From: Gemmobacter sp. | GTDB taxonomy: Bacteria > Pseudomonadota > Alphaproteobacteria > Rhodobacterales > Rhodobacteraceae | Length of the DNA stretch: 64,000 bases | Direction: 5' to 3' | Assembly (NCBI RefSeq): GCF_034676705.1 | Contig: NZ_JAUCBS010000005.1 | Coordinates: forward strand, 186,001-250,000 | In this document: positions 44,976 through 53,505 of the stretch, piece after piece | How positions within the stretch are numbered: position 1 is the first letter of the stretch | How the letters are laid out: the number at the start of each line of letters is the position of its first letter | The notes under the pieces: generated by a model | Told to the model about the DNA's origin: nothing | What the model saw: only the letters and a program-made list of their open reading frames with translations | Database searches by the model: none | Made by a program: the position numbers and the translations under genes

Positions 44976-46180
44976 GCCTCCGTAAGGGCGGCGACGGCGC
45001 GGGCGATGCGGGCGATGGCCTCGATCAGCACGGCGTCGGAGGTGGCGGTGGAAATGCGGAAGAACGGCGACAACCCATAGGCCGTGCCGGGGACCGAGGA
45101 GACATGCCCCGCAGCCAGAATGTAGTTCGACACGGCCACGTCGTCGGCCAGCACCTCGCCCGCCGGGGTGCGTTTGCCGATCAGGCCGGCGCAGCCGATA
45201 TAGGCGTAAAACGCCCCTTCGGGCGGCGGCAGGCTCAGGCCGGGGATCTGCGCAATGCCCGCCACCACCAGATTGCGGCGGCGTTCATAGGCGGCCTTGA
45301 ATGCGGGGATGCACTCCTGCGGCCCGGTCAGCGCGGCCAGCGCCGCCGCCTGCATCGGTGCCGCGACCGAGGTGCAGCTTTGGCTTTGCACCGTGGTCAT
45401 CGCCTTGATCAGCGCCGCAGGGCCCGCCGCATAGCCCACGCGCCAGCCGGTCATGGCATAGGCCTTGGCCACGCCATTCACGATCAGCGTCCGGGCGCGC
45501 AATTCGGGGCAGGCCTGGCCAAAGGACACGAAGCTGCGGCCGTCGAACAGGATATGTTCGTAGATCTCGTCCGACAGGATCAGCACCTGCGGATGTTTCG
45601 CCAGCACCGCGCCAAGCGCCTGCATCTCCTCGGCCGTATAGACCGCGCCCGAGGGGTTGCCGGGCGCGTTCAGGAACAGCCATTTCGTGCGCGGGGTGAT
45701 CGCCCCTTCCAGCACGGCGGGCGTCAGGCGGAAGCCTGCTTCGGCGGAACAGACCGGCGTGACCGGGACGCCGCCCAGCAGCTTCACCATTTCCGGGTAG
45801 CTGACGAAATAGGGGGCAGGCAAGATCGCCTCGTCCCCGTCGTTCAGCGTGGCCATCAGCGCGTTGAAGATGATCTGCTTGGCGCCGTTCGCCACCACGA
45901 TATCGTCGGGGCCATAGTCCAGCCCGTTTTCGCGCCGGAACTTTTCGGCCACCGCAGCGCGCAGGGCGGGCGTGCCGGCGGACGCGGTATACAGCGTTTC
46001 ACCCGCCAGCGCGGCCTTGTGCGCGGCTTCGGCGATATGGGGCGGCGTGGGGAAATCCGGTTCTCCCAGACCAAGGTCGATCACATCGAACCCCTTGGCC
46101 CGCAGCGCCTTGGCCGCCTGCGACGCCGCCATCGAGGCCGAGGGTTTCACCACCGACAGGCGATTTGCGACATAGCTCAT
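44972..46180 (-). CDS. PLP-dependent aminotransferase, class I/II (aspartate aminotransferase-like)
   Basis: 402 residues. The fold type I set is complete: substrate loop LGLGEPDFPTP, Asn175 in NAPGNPSG, Asp204 and Tyr207 in LSDEIYEH, PLP lysine Lys239 in NGVAKAYAMTGWRVGY and the C-terminal Arg in FFRISTA. It matches the AspC/aromatic aminotransferase subgroup Ib common in alphaproteobacteria. Would swap the amino group of the substrate or of an intermediate with 2-oxoglutarate. Four-base overlaps with hyuB upstream and the uronate-dehydrogenase-like gene downstream. Confidence 0.92.
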   Translation of the reverse strand: MSYVANRLSVVKPSASMAASQAAKALRAKGFDVIDLGLGEPDFPTPPHIAEAAHKAALAGETLYTASAGTPALRAAVAEKFRRENGLDYGPDDIVVANGAKQIIFNALMATLNDGDEAILPAPYFVSYPEMVKLLGGVPVTPVCSAEAGFRLTPAVLEGAITPRTKWLFLNAPGNPSGAVYTAEEMQALGAVLAKHPQVLILSDEIYEHILFDGRSFVSFGQACPELRARTLIVNGVAKAYAMTGWRVGYAAGPAALIKAMTTVQSQSCTSVAAPMQAAALAALTGPQECIPAFKAAYERRRNLVVAGIAQIPGLSLPPPEGAFYAYIGCAGLIGKRTPAGEVLADDVAVSNYILAAGHVSSVPGTAYGLSPFFRISTATSDAVLIEAIARIARAVAALTEA

Positions 46181-47802
46181 TTCGTCACATATCCCTTGGA
46201 GAGGTCATTCGCGCGCGCCTCGGGGCTGCGCAGGGCGGGGTCGCCAAAACCGCCGCCGCCGGGCAGATGCAGCACCAGCCGCCGCCCGCCCGGCACATGC
46301 TGCCAGCCCTTGGGGTTCAGCACCGTTCCGTCATCCAGTCCCGCCGCGCCGGCCGCGCCATCCTTGCCGCCGTCGCGGCCCCGCGGGGCATGATGGATGC
46401 GGTCGAACATGGCGGAAAAATCCATCTCGTGCCCCCTGGCCGGCTCGATCTCGATGATCTGGCCAAGGCCGCCGCGATACTGGCCGTCGCCCGCGCTGTC
46501 AGGGCGCAGTTCCTTGCGCCAGATCACCACGGGGCCGGTGTGTTCCGTCGCCTCGATCGGCATGGTCATCACGCCCGAGGGGAAGGCGGTGGCATTCAGC
46601 CCGTCCTGTTCGGGCCGCGCGCCCATGCCGCCCGAGTTGAACATCAGGATCTCGGCCCGCCTGCCCGGCTGCCCGGCCACCGGGCGCACCGACATGTGGA
46701 TGTTCCACAAGGCGCCGGACCCTTCGGCCAGGATCCGGCCCGGCAACGCCTGCGCCAGCGCGCCCAGCACCAGATCGGGGACCATATGGCCAAAGACATG
46801 GCGCAAGGACACCGGCGCGGGGCGCGGGGCGTTCAGGATGTTTTCGGGGCTGGATACCGTAAACGGCTCCAGCGAGGCCCAGTTGTTCGGGATATCGGGC
46901 GCCACCACGCATTTCATCGCATAGCAGGCATAGGCCTTGGTATAGATGATCGGCACGTTGATGCCCCAGCGGCTGATGCCGTCGGTGCCGGTGAAATCCA
47001 CGTTCACCGTCTGGTCATGGGTTTCCACCGTCGCCATCAGCTTGACAGGCTGGTCATAGCCATCGGTCAGCATGGTGTTGGTCCAGCACCCCCGCGGCAG
47101 GGCCGCGATACGTTCCAGCGTGGCGGCGCGGGTGCGGGCAAAGATGAACGCGCCCAGATCGTCCAGCGTGTCCAGCCCGATTTCGTCCATCATGGAAATC
47201 AGCCGGTTGTGGCCGACATCGTTGCAGGCCGCCAGGCTGTAGAAATCGCCGACCACCTGATTGGGTTCGCGCACGTTGGCATGCAGCATCTGCACGAGAA
47301 AGGCGTTGACCACGCCCCTTTCGGCAAATTTCATGATCGGGATCTGGATCCCTTCCTCGTAGACCGACTTGCCGTCGGCCCCGAACCCGCGCCCGCCCAC
47401 ATCCACCACATGCGCGGTGCAGGCGAAGAACCCGACCAGAATGTCGCCCTTGAAGCTGGGCGAGACCATGGTGATGTCGTGCAGGTGGCCGGTGCCCTTC
47501 CACGGGTCGTTGGTGACATAGGTGTCACCGGGGAACATGTTGTCCCGCCCGATCTCGTTGATGAAGTGCAGCACGGCTTCGGCCATGGTGTTCACATGGC
47601 CCGGCGTGCCGGTGACGGCCTGCGCCAGCATGCGGCCCTGCGGGTCGAACACGCCCGCCGACAGGTCGCCCGCCTCGCGTACAGAGGTGGAAAAGGCGGT
47701 GCGCAGCAGGGTCATCGCCTGTTCTTCCACCACGGAAATCAGGCGGTTCCACATCACCTGCATGTGGATTTCGCGGGTCTGGTCCTGAGGGTGATCAAGC
47801 AT
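46177..47802 (-). CDS. hyuB: Hydantoinase B / oxoprolinase-type subunit
   Basis: 541 residues. The start overlaps the hyuA stop (TGATG); GTG 47805 is an alternative. HyuB signatures are SVREAGDLSAGVFDPQGRMLAQA, VTNDPWKGTGHLHDITMV and the C-terminal glycine-rich LHLPGGGGFGDPALR. With HyuA it forms an ATP-dependent amidase that opens five-membered cyclic amides such as N-methylhydantoin or 5-oxoproline, or carboxylates ketones in the acetone/acetophenone carboxylase branch. Which one cannot be told from sequence alone. Confidence 0.9.
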   Translation of the reverse strand: MLDHPQDQTREIHMQVMWNRLISVVEEQAMTLLRTAFSTSVREAGDLSAGVFDPQGRMLAQAVTGTPGHVNTMAEAVLHFINEIGRDNMFPGDTYVTNDPWKGTGHLHDITMVSPSFKGDILVGFFACTAHVVDVGGRGFGADGKSVYEEGIQIPIMKFAERGVVNAFLVQMLHANVREPNQVVGDFYSLAACNDVGHNRLISMMDEIGLDTLDDLGAFIFARTRAATLERIAALPRGCWTNTMLTDGYDQPVKLMATVETHDQTVNVDFTGTDGISRWGINVPIIYTKAYACYAMKCVVAPDIPNNWASLEPFTVSSPENILNAPRPAPVSLRHVFGHMVPDLVLGALAQALPGRILAEGSGALWNIHMSVRPVAGQPGRRAEILMFNSGGMGARPEQDGLNATAFPSGVMTMPIEATEHTGPVVIWRKELRPDSAGDGQYRGGLGQIIEIEPARGHEMDFSAMFDRIHHAPRGRDGGKDGAAGAAGLDDGTVLNPKGWQHVPGGRRLVLHLPGGGGFGDPALRSPEARANDLSKGYVTK

Positions 47803-49886
47803 CACACGATCTCCTTGCGCAGCATCAGAAGCGAGCCGTCGGATTGCATCACCACATCGAAAGGCGCGGTGACGACGGTCGAGGTTTCACGCTCGACCAC
47901 CACGGCAGGGCCTGCCACCCGGTCCCCGGGGGCCAGCGTCTCGCGTGCGACAATGCCGGTCGGCAGCGGGCGGGCCGAGGACGGATCAAAGACCGCGCGG
48001 CTTTGCGGGGCGGCCACGCGGCGGCGGCCGTGGGTCAGCGTTGCGGGTTCCGGCGCCGGGCGCACGTCGGCGGCCTTGACCGAGATGGTCACGATCTCGA
48101 TTTCCAGCCCCGACAACCCGTCGATGGCGCGGCCGAAGAAACGGGCATAGGCCGACAGGAACCCGTCGCGGATCAGCGCCACATCGGCGGCGGTAAAGGG
48201 ACGGTCGGGCAGCGGCACCGGAATTTCCCAGCCCTGCCCGCGATAGCGCATGAAGGCCACGATCTCGGCCACGATCACGCCATCGGTGCCCTGCCGGACG
48301 AAACCTTCGGCGGTGGCCTTCAGATCGCCGATCAGCGCGTTGAAGGCGGCGGGGTCAAAGGCCGACAGCCCGATGATGCGCGAGGCAAGGGATTCATAGC
48401 CGAACGGCGCCTTGAGGAACCCGATGGCCGACCCCACCCCCGCCCCCGGCGGAATCAGACAGCGGTCGATGCCCAGCTTTTCGCACAGCCGCGCGGCGTG
48501 CAGCGGCGCCGCGCCGCCAAAGGCCACCATCATGTTGTCCGAAATGTTCTTGCCGTTTTCCACCGCATGAACGCGGGCGGCATTGGCCATGTTTTCATCC
48601 ACCACCTCGCCGATGCCAAAGGCGGCGGCTTCGGTGCCCAGCTTCAGGCGGCGGCCCACCTCACGGTCGATGGCGCCTTCGGCATTGGCGACCGACAGCT
48701 TGATCGCACCCCCGGCGAAATTGTCGGGATCCAGCTTGCCCAGCACAAGGTCGGCATCGGTAATCGCCGGGCGCAGCCCGCCGCGCTGATAGCAGGCCGG
48801 GCCGGGTTCCGAGGCCGCCGATTCCGGCCCGGTCTGGATGCGGCCCATGGCATCAACCCAGGCGATGGACCCGCCGCCTGCCCCGATCTCGATCATCTCG
48901 ATCACCGGAATGGAAATCGGCATGCCAGAGCCCTTGGCAAAGCGGGTGGTCCGCGCCACCTCAAACGTGCGGGCGGTTTTCGGGGCGTACTCCTCGATCA
49001 GGCAGATCTTGGCGGTGGTGCCGCCCATGTCATAGCTGACCACCTTTTCCAGCCCGAACCGCCGGGCCACATCGGCGGCAAAGATCGCGCCACCCGCCGG
49101 GCCGGATTCCACCAGCCGCACCGGGAATTCCGCCGCCGTATCCACCGAAACCAGCCCGCCGCCCGAATGGATCATGAACACCGGGCAGCCCGCGCCCTTG
49201 TCCTTCAGCCGCACCTGAAGGCGATCCAGATAGCTGGCCATCTGGGGGCGCACATAGGCATTGGCGCAGACGGTGTTGAACCGCTCGAACTCGCGCATCT
49301 GGGGCGAGACTTCGGAGGAAATCGAGATCGGCAGGCCCACCTTGGCCGCAATGATCTGGCGCGCGCGCTGTTCATGCGCAGGGTTCAGGTAGGAATGGAT
49401 GAACCCGATGGCCACCGCCCCATAGCCGCCGGCCGCGATCCGGTCGGCAATGGCATGCAGCGCCGCCTCGTCCAGCGGGGCCAGCTCCTGCCCCTGCGCA
49501 CCGATCCGGCCCGCCACGGTATAGCGGTCTTCGCGCGGGACCAGCGGGGTTGGCAGGGTCAGGTTCAGGTCATACTGGTCAAAGCGGCTTTCGGTCCGCA
49601 TCTCGATGACATCGCGGAACCCTTCGGTGGTGACGAAAGCCGTCTTTGCCCCCCGCCGTTCGATCAGCGCATTGGTCGCCAGCGTGGTGCCGTGAATGAC
49701 GATCTCCAGATCGCCATAGCCCACGCCCGCCTGGTCCAGCACCACATCCATCCCGTCCAGAATGGCCTGTTCGGGGGCGGCGTAGTTGGTCAGCACCTTG
49801 GTGGAATACATCGTGCCCCGGCAATCCAGCGCGATGTCGGTAAAGGTGCCGCCAATGTCGGCCCCCAGTCGGATGGCGGAAGTCAT
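47802..49886 (-). CDS. hyuA: Hydantoinase A / oxoprolinase-type subunit
   Basis: 694 residues from ATG 49886, overlapping the ThDP-enzyme stop by four bases. N-terminal ASKHA-type phosphate loop GADIGGTFTDIAL, IHGTTLATNALIERRGAKT, second phosphate site YDMGGTTAKICL, then GAGGGSIAWVD and EPGPACYQRGG. It binds ATP and activates the cyclic amide or carbonyl for HyuB. Complete in length and motifs. Confidence 0.92.
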   Translation of the reverse strand: MTSAIRLGADIGGTFTDIALDCRGTMYSTKVLTNYAAPEQAILDGMDVVLDQAGVGYGDLEIVIHGTTLATNALIERRGAKTAFVTTEGFRDVIEMRTESRFDQYDLNLTLPTPLVPREDRYTVAGRIGAQGQELAPLDEAALHAIADRIAAGGYGAVAIGFIHSYLNPAHEQRARQIIAAKVGLPISISSEVSPQMREFERFNTVCANAYVRPQMASYLDRLQVRLKDKGAGCPVFMIHSGGGLVSVDTAAEFPVRLVESGPAGGAIFAADVARRFGLEKVVSYDMGGTTAKICLIEEYAPKTARTFEVARTTRFAKGSGMPISIPVIEMIEIGAGGGSIAWVDAMGRIQTGPESAASEPGPACYQRGGLRPAITDADLVLGKLDPDNFAGGAIKLSVANAEGAIDREVGRRLKLGTEAAAFGIGEVVDENMANAARVHAVENGKNISDNMMVAFGGAAPLHAARLCEKLGIDRCLIPPGAGVGSAIGFLKAPFGYESLASRIIGLSAFDPAAFNALIGDLKATAEGFVRQGTDGVIVAEIVAFMRYRGQGWEIPVPLPDRPFTAADVALIRDGFLSAYARFFGRAIDGLSGLEIEIVTISVKAADVRPAPEPATLTHGRRRVAAPQSRAVFDPSSARPLPTGIVARETLAPGDRVAGPAVVVERETSTVVTAPFDVVMQSDGSLLMLRKEIV

Positions 49887-51550
49887 GCGGTTTCCTTTGC
49901 TTTCAGCGCAGCGGCGCGCATCTGGCTGAGCGTCTGGCGCGGCGTCAGTGCCTCGGGGGAAATGTCCAGGTCCAGCACCGCCCCGCTGCCCGAGGCCATG
50001 GCGCGGGCAAAGGCGGCGGGGAAATCCTCGGTCCGGGCCACGCGTTCGGCATGCATGCCATAGGCGCGGGCCAGCGCGACGAAATCGGGGTTCACCATAT
50101 CGGTCCCCGAAACGCGGGCAGGATAGTGGCGTTCCTGATGGGCGCGGATCGTGCCGTAGATGCCGTTGTTCAGCAGCAGCACGATGGGCTGCGCGCCGTA
50201 TTGCAGGGCGGTGGCCAGTTCCTGACAGTTCATCTGGAAATCGCCGTCGCCGGCAAAGCACACCACGGTGCGCGCGGGATCCGCGACCTTGGCGGCAATC
50301 GCGGCGGGCAGGCCATAGCCCATGGCGCCCGACTGCGGCGCCAGCAGGCGGGCCTTGGGCCCGAACTTGTAGAACTTGTTCGGCCAGACGGTAAAGTTGC
50401 CCGCGCCATTGGTCAGCACCGCATCCGCAGGCAGCACATCGCGCAGATGGGCGGTGACGACGCCCATGTCGACGGGCGAGGGCTGCGGCGGCAGGTCGAA
50501 CCCCGCCTCCCACTCGGCCCGGGCCTGTGCGCGCCAGGCGGCCCAGCTGCCGTTGACCGGGGCCAGCGCGGCGGCAAAGGCGTTGGGCCCGGCCTGGATG
50601 CCCAGGGTCGGCTGATAGATCTTGCCGATCTCGCGATCCGACCCATGCACATGGATCAGCCTCTGCACCGGCACCGGCACCTGCAACAGGGTGTAGCCAT
50701 CGGTCGTCATCTCGCCAAAGCGGATGTTGATGGCCAGGATCGTGTCCGCCTGGGTGATCAGGCGGCGCACATGGGCGGGCATGCCCACCCCGGCCTCTCC
50801 GGCAAAGACGGGCGAGAAATTGTCGAACTGGTCCTGATAGCGGAAGGCGGCGATCACGGGAATGTCGCTGGCCTCGGCAAAGGCTTGCAGCGCCTGTTGC
50901 CCGGCCCCGGTCCAGTTGCAGCCCCCCATCAGGATCAGCGGGCGCGCGGCGGCCGACAGCAGGGCGCGCAGCTCGGCCATGGTGGCGGCATCGGGGGCAG
51001 GTTCGGCCACCCGGGCGGCGCCGGTCAGCGGCAGGGCGGCGGTCTGGCTGGTCAGCATGTTTTCCGGCAACGCGATCACCACGGGGCCGGGGCGGCCGGT
51101 CAGCGCGGTGGTCCAGGCGCGGGCCAGGATTTCGGGGATGCGGTCAACATCGTCGATTTCCACCGCCCATTTCGCCATGGTGCCAAAGACCGCGCGATAG
51201 TCGATTTCCTGAAACGCCTCGCGCCCCATCATGTCGGTGCCGACCTGGCCGACGAACAGGATCATCGGCGCGCTGTCCTGCATGGCCGTATGCACCCCGA
51301 TCGAGGCATTGGTCACGCCCGGCCCCCGGGTGACCATGCAGATACCCGGGCTGCCCGTCAGCTTGCCCCAGGCGGCGGCCATGAAGGCCGCGCCGCCCTC
51401 GTTCCGGCAATTGATGAAATCAAGCCGGCCTTTCGTATCGTGCAGCGCATCCAGCACGTCCAGATAGCTTTCCCCCGGCACGCCAAACGCCCGAGAGGCC
51501 CCCAGCGCCACCAGACTTTCCACCAGCACCTGCCCGCCGCTACGTTGCAT
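49883..51550 (-). CDS. Thiamine-diphosphate-dependent enzyme (acetolactate synthase/decarboxylase fold)
   Basis: 555 residues from ATG 51550. The N-terminal Pyr domain has the cofactor glutamate Glu51 in CRNEGGAAFM. Middle domain AARPLILMGGCNW. C-terminal PP domain with GDGDFQMNCQELATALQYG ending in LLNN, the ThDP/magnesium motif. The retained Glu51 argues against glyoxylate carboligase, which has Val there. A 2-oxo acid decarboxylase or carboligase acting on the deaminated substrate is the likely role (inference). First gene of the six-gene operon. About 210 bases upstream hold only the aldolase terminator and a presumed promoter. Confidence 0.88.
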   Translation of the reverse strand: MQRSGGQVLVESLVALGASRAFGVPGESYLDVLDALHDTKGRLDFINCRNEGGAAFMAAAWGKLTGSPGICMVTRGPGVTNASIGVHTAMQDSAPMILFVGQVGTDMMGREAFQEIDYRAVFGTMAKWAVEIDDVDRIPEILARAWTTALTGRPGPVVIALPENMLTSQTAALPLTGAARVAEPAPDAATMAELRALLSAAARPLILMGGCNWTGAGQQALQAFAEASDIPVIAAFRYQDQFDNFSPVFAGEAGVGMPAHVRRLITQADTILAINIRFGEMTTDGYTLLQVPVPVQRLIHVHGSDREIGKIYQPTLGIQAGPNAFAAALAPVNGSWAAWRAQARAEWEAGFDLPPQPSPVDMGVVTAHLRDVLPADAVLTNGAGNFTVWPNKFYKFGPKARLLAPQSGAMGYGLPAAIAAKVADPARTVVCFAGDGDFQMNCQELATALQYGAQPIVLLLNNGIYGTIRAHQERHYPARVSGTDMVNPDFVALARAYGMHAERVARTEDFPAAFARAMASGSGAVLDLDISPEALTPRQTLSQMRAAALKAKETA

Positions 51551-51709
51551 CGCATCATCCCTTTCGTCACCGCGCCCGGATCCCCGGCGCGAGAGGTTCT
51601 GGCCCCATCTTGGCAAGCGCGCGGCGCGCGGAAAACAAACTTCGCTGCTGGAATGACAATTAGAACTTTCCTGTCCGCCGCAGGCGGCAGCCCCCTGCAC
51701 CCGAATGGC

Positions 51710-51742
51710 AAAAAGGGCCGCACCCGGTGACGGGGGCGGCCC
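51710..51742 (-). terminator. Rho-independent terminator after the HpaI-type aldolase gene
   Basis: On the minus strand the stem GGGCCGC...GCGGCCC with extra C/G pairs inside and a short loop is followed by TTTTT (AAAAA at 51710-51714 on the plus strand). It lies 22 bases past the stop at 51765 and separates the aldolase from the six-gene operon. Confidence 0.8.
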
Positions 51743-51764
51743 GGATTGGGCAAGGCCAGGGCGA

Positions 51765-52535
51765 TCAGCGGTTTCGGAACCGTGCCACCAGATCGTCCGA
51801 TCCGCGCGCCAGCAGGCCAAGGTCGGACCCGACCGCCACCATGGTAAACCCCGCCGCCAGATAGCGGTCCGCATCGGCCTGTTGCGGGGCAAGGATGCCC
51901 GCCGCCTTGCCATGATCCTGCGCCGCCTTCAGCACTTGCGCGATGGCCGCCTGCACCGGGGCCGCGCCGGGGTTGCCCATGGCGCCCATGTTGGCCGACA
52001 GATCGCCCGGCCCGACGAACAGCGCATCCACCCCCGGCACGGCGGCAATCGCGGCCGCATTCGCCACGCCGGTTTCGCATTCGATCTGCACCGCCAGCAG
52101 CTGCTGGTCGCGCGCCGTGGCATGGTAGTTCCTGATCCGGCCAAAGGCATTGGCCCGGTGCCCCATCGAAAAGCCCCGGATGCCGGCGGGCGCATAGCTC
52201 ATGGCCGCCACGATGGCGCGGGCCTGATCGGCGGTGCGCACGTTCGGCACCATCAGGCTGCGGGCGCCACCATCCATCATCTGCTTGATCAGGTTGGGAT
52301 CGTCCGAGGGAATGCGCACCGCCGCCTCGCAGGTCGGAAAGGCCGCCGCGACCTGCAATTGCGCCACGATGCTGCGCAGATCGTTCGGGCTGTGTTCGCC
52401 GTCGATCAGAATCCAGTCGGCGCCCGAACCGGCGACAATCTCGGTCGTCAGGGCATTGGCCAGCGAACACCACACCCCGATGGCCGGCGTTCCGGCGACC
52501 AGCGCCTGTTTCAGCACGTTCCGACGTTCCTGCAT
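51765..52535 (-). CDS. HpcH/HpaI-family class II aldolase
   Basis: 256 residues from ATG 52535, preceded by GGGGGAG. Catalytic His in LIDGEHSPND, metal-binding Glu in QIECETGVANA and Asp in VGPGDLSANMG, and MVPNVRTADQARAIV. Family role: retro-aldol cleavage of 2-keto-3-deoxy sugar acids or related 4-hydroxy-2-oxo acids to pyruvate and an aldehyde (GarL, HpaI, RhmA). With the GarR-like reductase next door it would form a GarL/GarR-like ending: pyruvate plus a semialdehyde that is then reduced. Confidence 0.9.
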   Translation of the reverse strand: MQERRNVLKQALVAGTPAIGVWCSLANALTTEIVAGSGADWILIDGEHSPNDLRSIVAQLQVAAAFPTCEAAVRIPSDDPNLIKQMMDGGARSLMVPNVRTADQARAIVAAMSYAPAGIRGFSMGHRANAFGRIRNYHATARDQQLLAVQIECETGVANAAAIAAVPGVDALFVGPGDLSANMGAMGNPGAAPVQAAIAQVLKAAQDHGKAAGILAPQQADADRYLAAGFTMVAVGSDLGLLARGSDDLVARFRNR

Positions 52536-52557
52536 GATCCGCTCCCCCTGGGTCATC

Positions 52558-52575
52558 TTGTATGTTGTCATACAA
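52558..52575. promoter_or_regulatory. Perfect palindrome between the aldolase and the GarR-like reductase, candidate GntR operator
   Basis: TTGTATGTTGTCATACAA: two perfect 7-base arms around TTGT. It lies 22 bases before the aldolase ATG (minus) and 49 before the reductase ATG (plus), so it can control both. The layout is typical of FCD-type GntR operators; the GntR at 38950 is the nearest candidate. Confidence 0.6.
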
Positions 52576-52623
52576 CTAAGCACCATGATAGACAAGCGCA
52601 ACGCCGCAGGAAAGGGACAGGAC

Positions 52624-53505
52624 ATGCAGATCGGATTCATCGGGCTGGGCGTGATGGGGGCGCCCATGGCCATGCACCTTGCCGCAGCCGGGCACGGGAT
52701 CCTGACCACGCTCAACCGTTCGCCGCTGCCCGACGGGCTGGTGGCCGAGGTGCGCCCCGATGCGGCAGCGGTGGCGGCGGGGGCCGAAACCGTCATCCTG
52801 ATGCTGCCCGATACGCCCGATGTGGACCGCGTGCTGCTGGGGCCGGGCGGCGTGGTCGCCGGCCTGCGGCCCGGAACGCTGGTCATCGACATGTCGACCA
52901 TCAGCCCCATCGAAACCCGCCGCTTTGCGCAGGCCGTGCAGGCCGCCGGCGGCAGCTATCTGGATGCGCCGGTTTCCGGCGGGCAGGTGGGGGCACGGGC
53001 GGCCAGCCTGACCATCATGGCGGGCGGGGCGCAGGCCGATTTCGACCGCGCCCTGCCGCTGTTCCGGCTGATGGGCAAGAACATCACCCTGGTCGGAGAG
53101 GTCAACGGCGCCGGCCAGACCTGCAAGCTGGCGAACCAGATCATCGTTGCCCTGAACATCGAGGCGGTGGCCGAGGCGCGGGTCTTTGCCAGCAAGGCCG
53201 GCTGCGACCCGGCCAGGGTGCGCAGCGCGCTGATGGGGGGCTTTGCCGCCAGCCGGATCCTTGAGGTGCATGGCGAACGGATGATCTCCCGCAGCTTCGA
53301 CCCCGGCTTCCGCATCCGCCTGCACCAAAAGGATCTGGCGCTGGCCCTGTCCAGCGCGCGCAGCCTTGGCGTGGCCTTGCCCAATACCGCAACGGCGCAA
53401 GAGCTGATGACCAGTTGCGCCGCCCAGGGGCTGGCGGATGCCGACCATTCCGCCCTGATCCGCGCACTGGAAGGGTTGTCCGCCTATGCGCTGTCGGGGG
53501 GCTGA
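52624..53505 (+). CDS. NAD(P)-dependent 3-hydroxyacid dehydrogenase, GarR/GlxR/HIBADH family
   Basis: 293 residues from ATG 52624; ATG 52585 would add 13 residues. Rossmann GFIGLGVMGAPMAMHL, substrate loop LDAPVSGGQVGA (residues 113-124), catalytic Lys168 in GAGQTCKLANQI and a C-terminal helical domain. Family members reduce tartronate semialdehyde or oxidise 3-hydroxyisobutyrate. Beside an HpaI-type aldolase, semialdehyde reduction is favoured. The 3' end overlaps the convergent LysR gene by 22 bases. Confidence 0.9.
   Translation: MQIGFIGLGVMGAPMAMHLAAAGHGILTTLNRSPLPDGLVAEVRPDAAAVAAGAETVILMLPDTPDVDRVLLGPGGVVAGLRPGTLVIDMSTISPIETRRFAQAVQAAGGSYLDAPVSGGQVGARAASLTIMAGGAQADFDRALPLFRLMGKNITLVGEVNGAGQTCKLANQIIVALNIEAVAEARVFASKAGCDPARVRSALMGGFAASRILEVHGERMISRSFDPGFRIRLHQKDLALALSSARSLGVALPNTATAQELMTSCAAQGLADADHSALIRALEGLSAYALSGG

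Noticed and set aside
49883..53505. Assignment of the ThDP enzyme, aldolase and reductase as a standard glyoxylate/glycerate (gcl-hyi-glxR) pathway
   Set aside because: The ThDP enzyme keeps Glu51, there is no hydroxypyruvate isomerase, and the aldolase is HpaI-type and separately transcribed.
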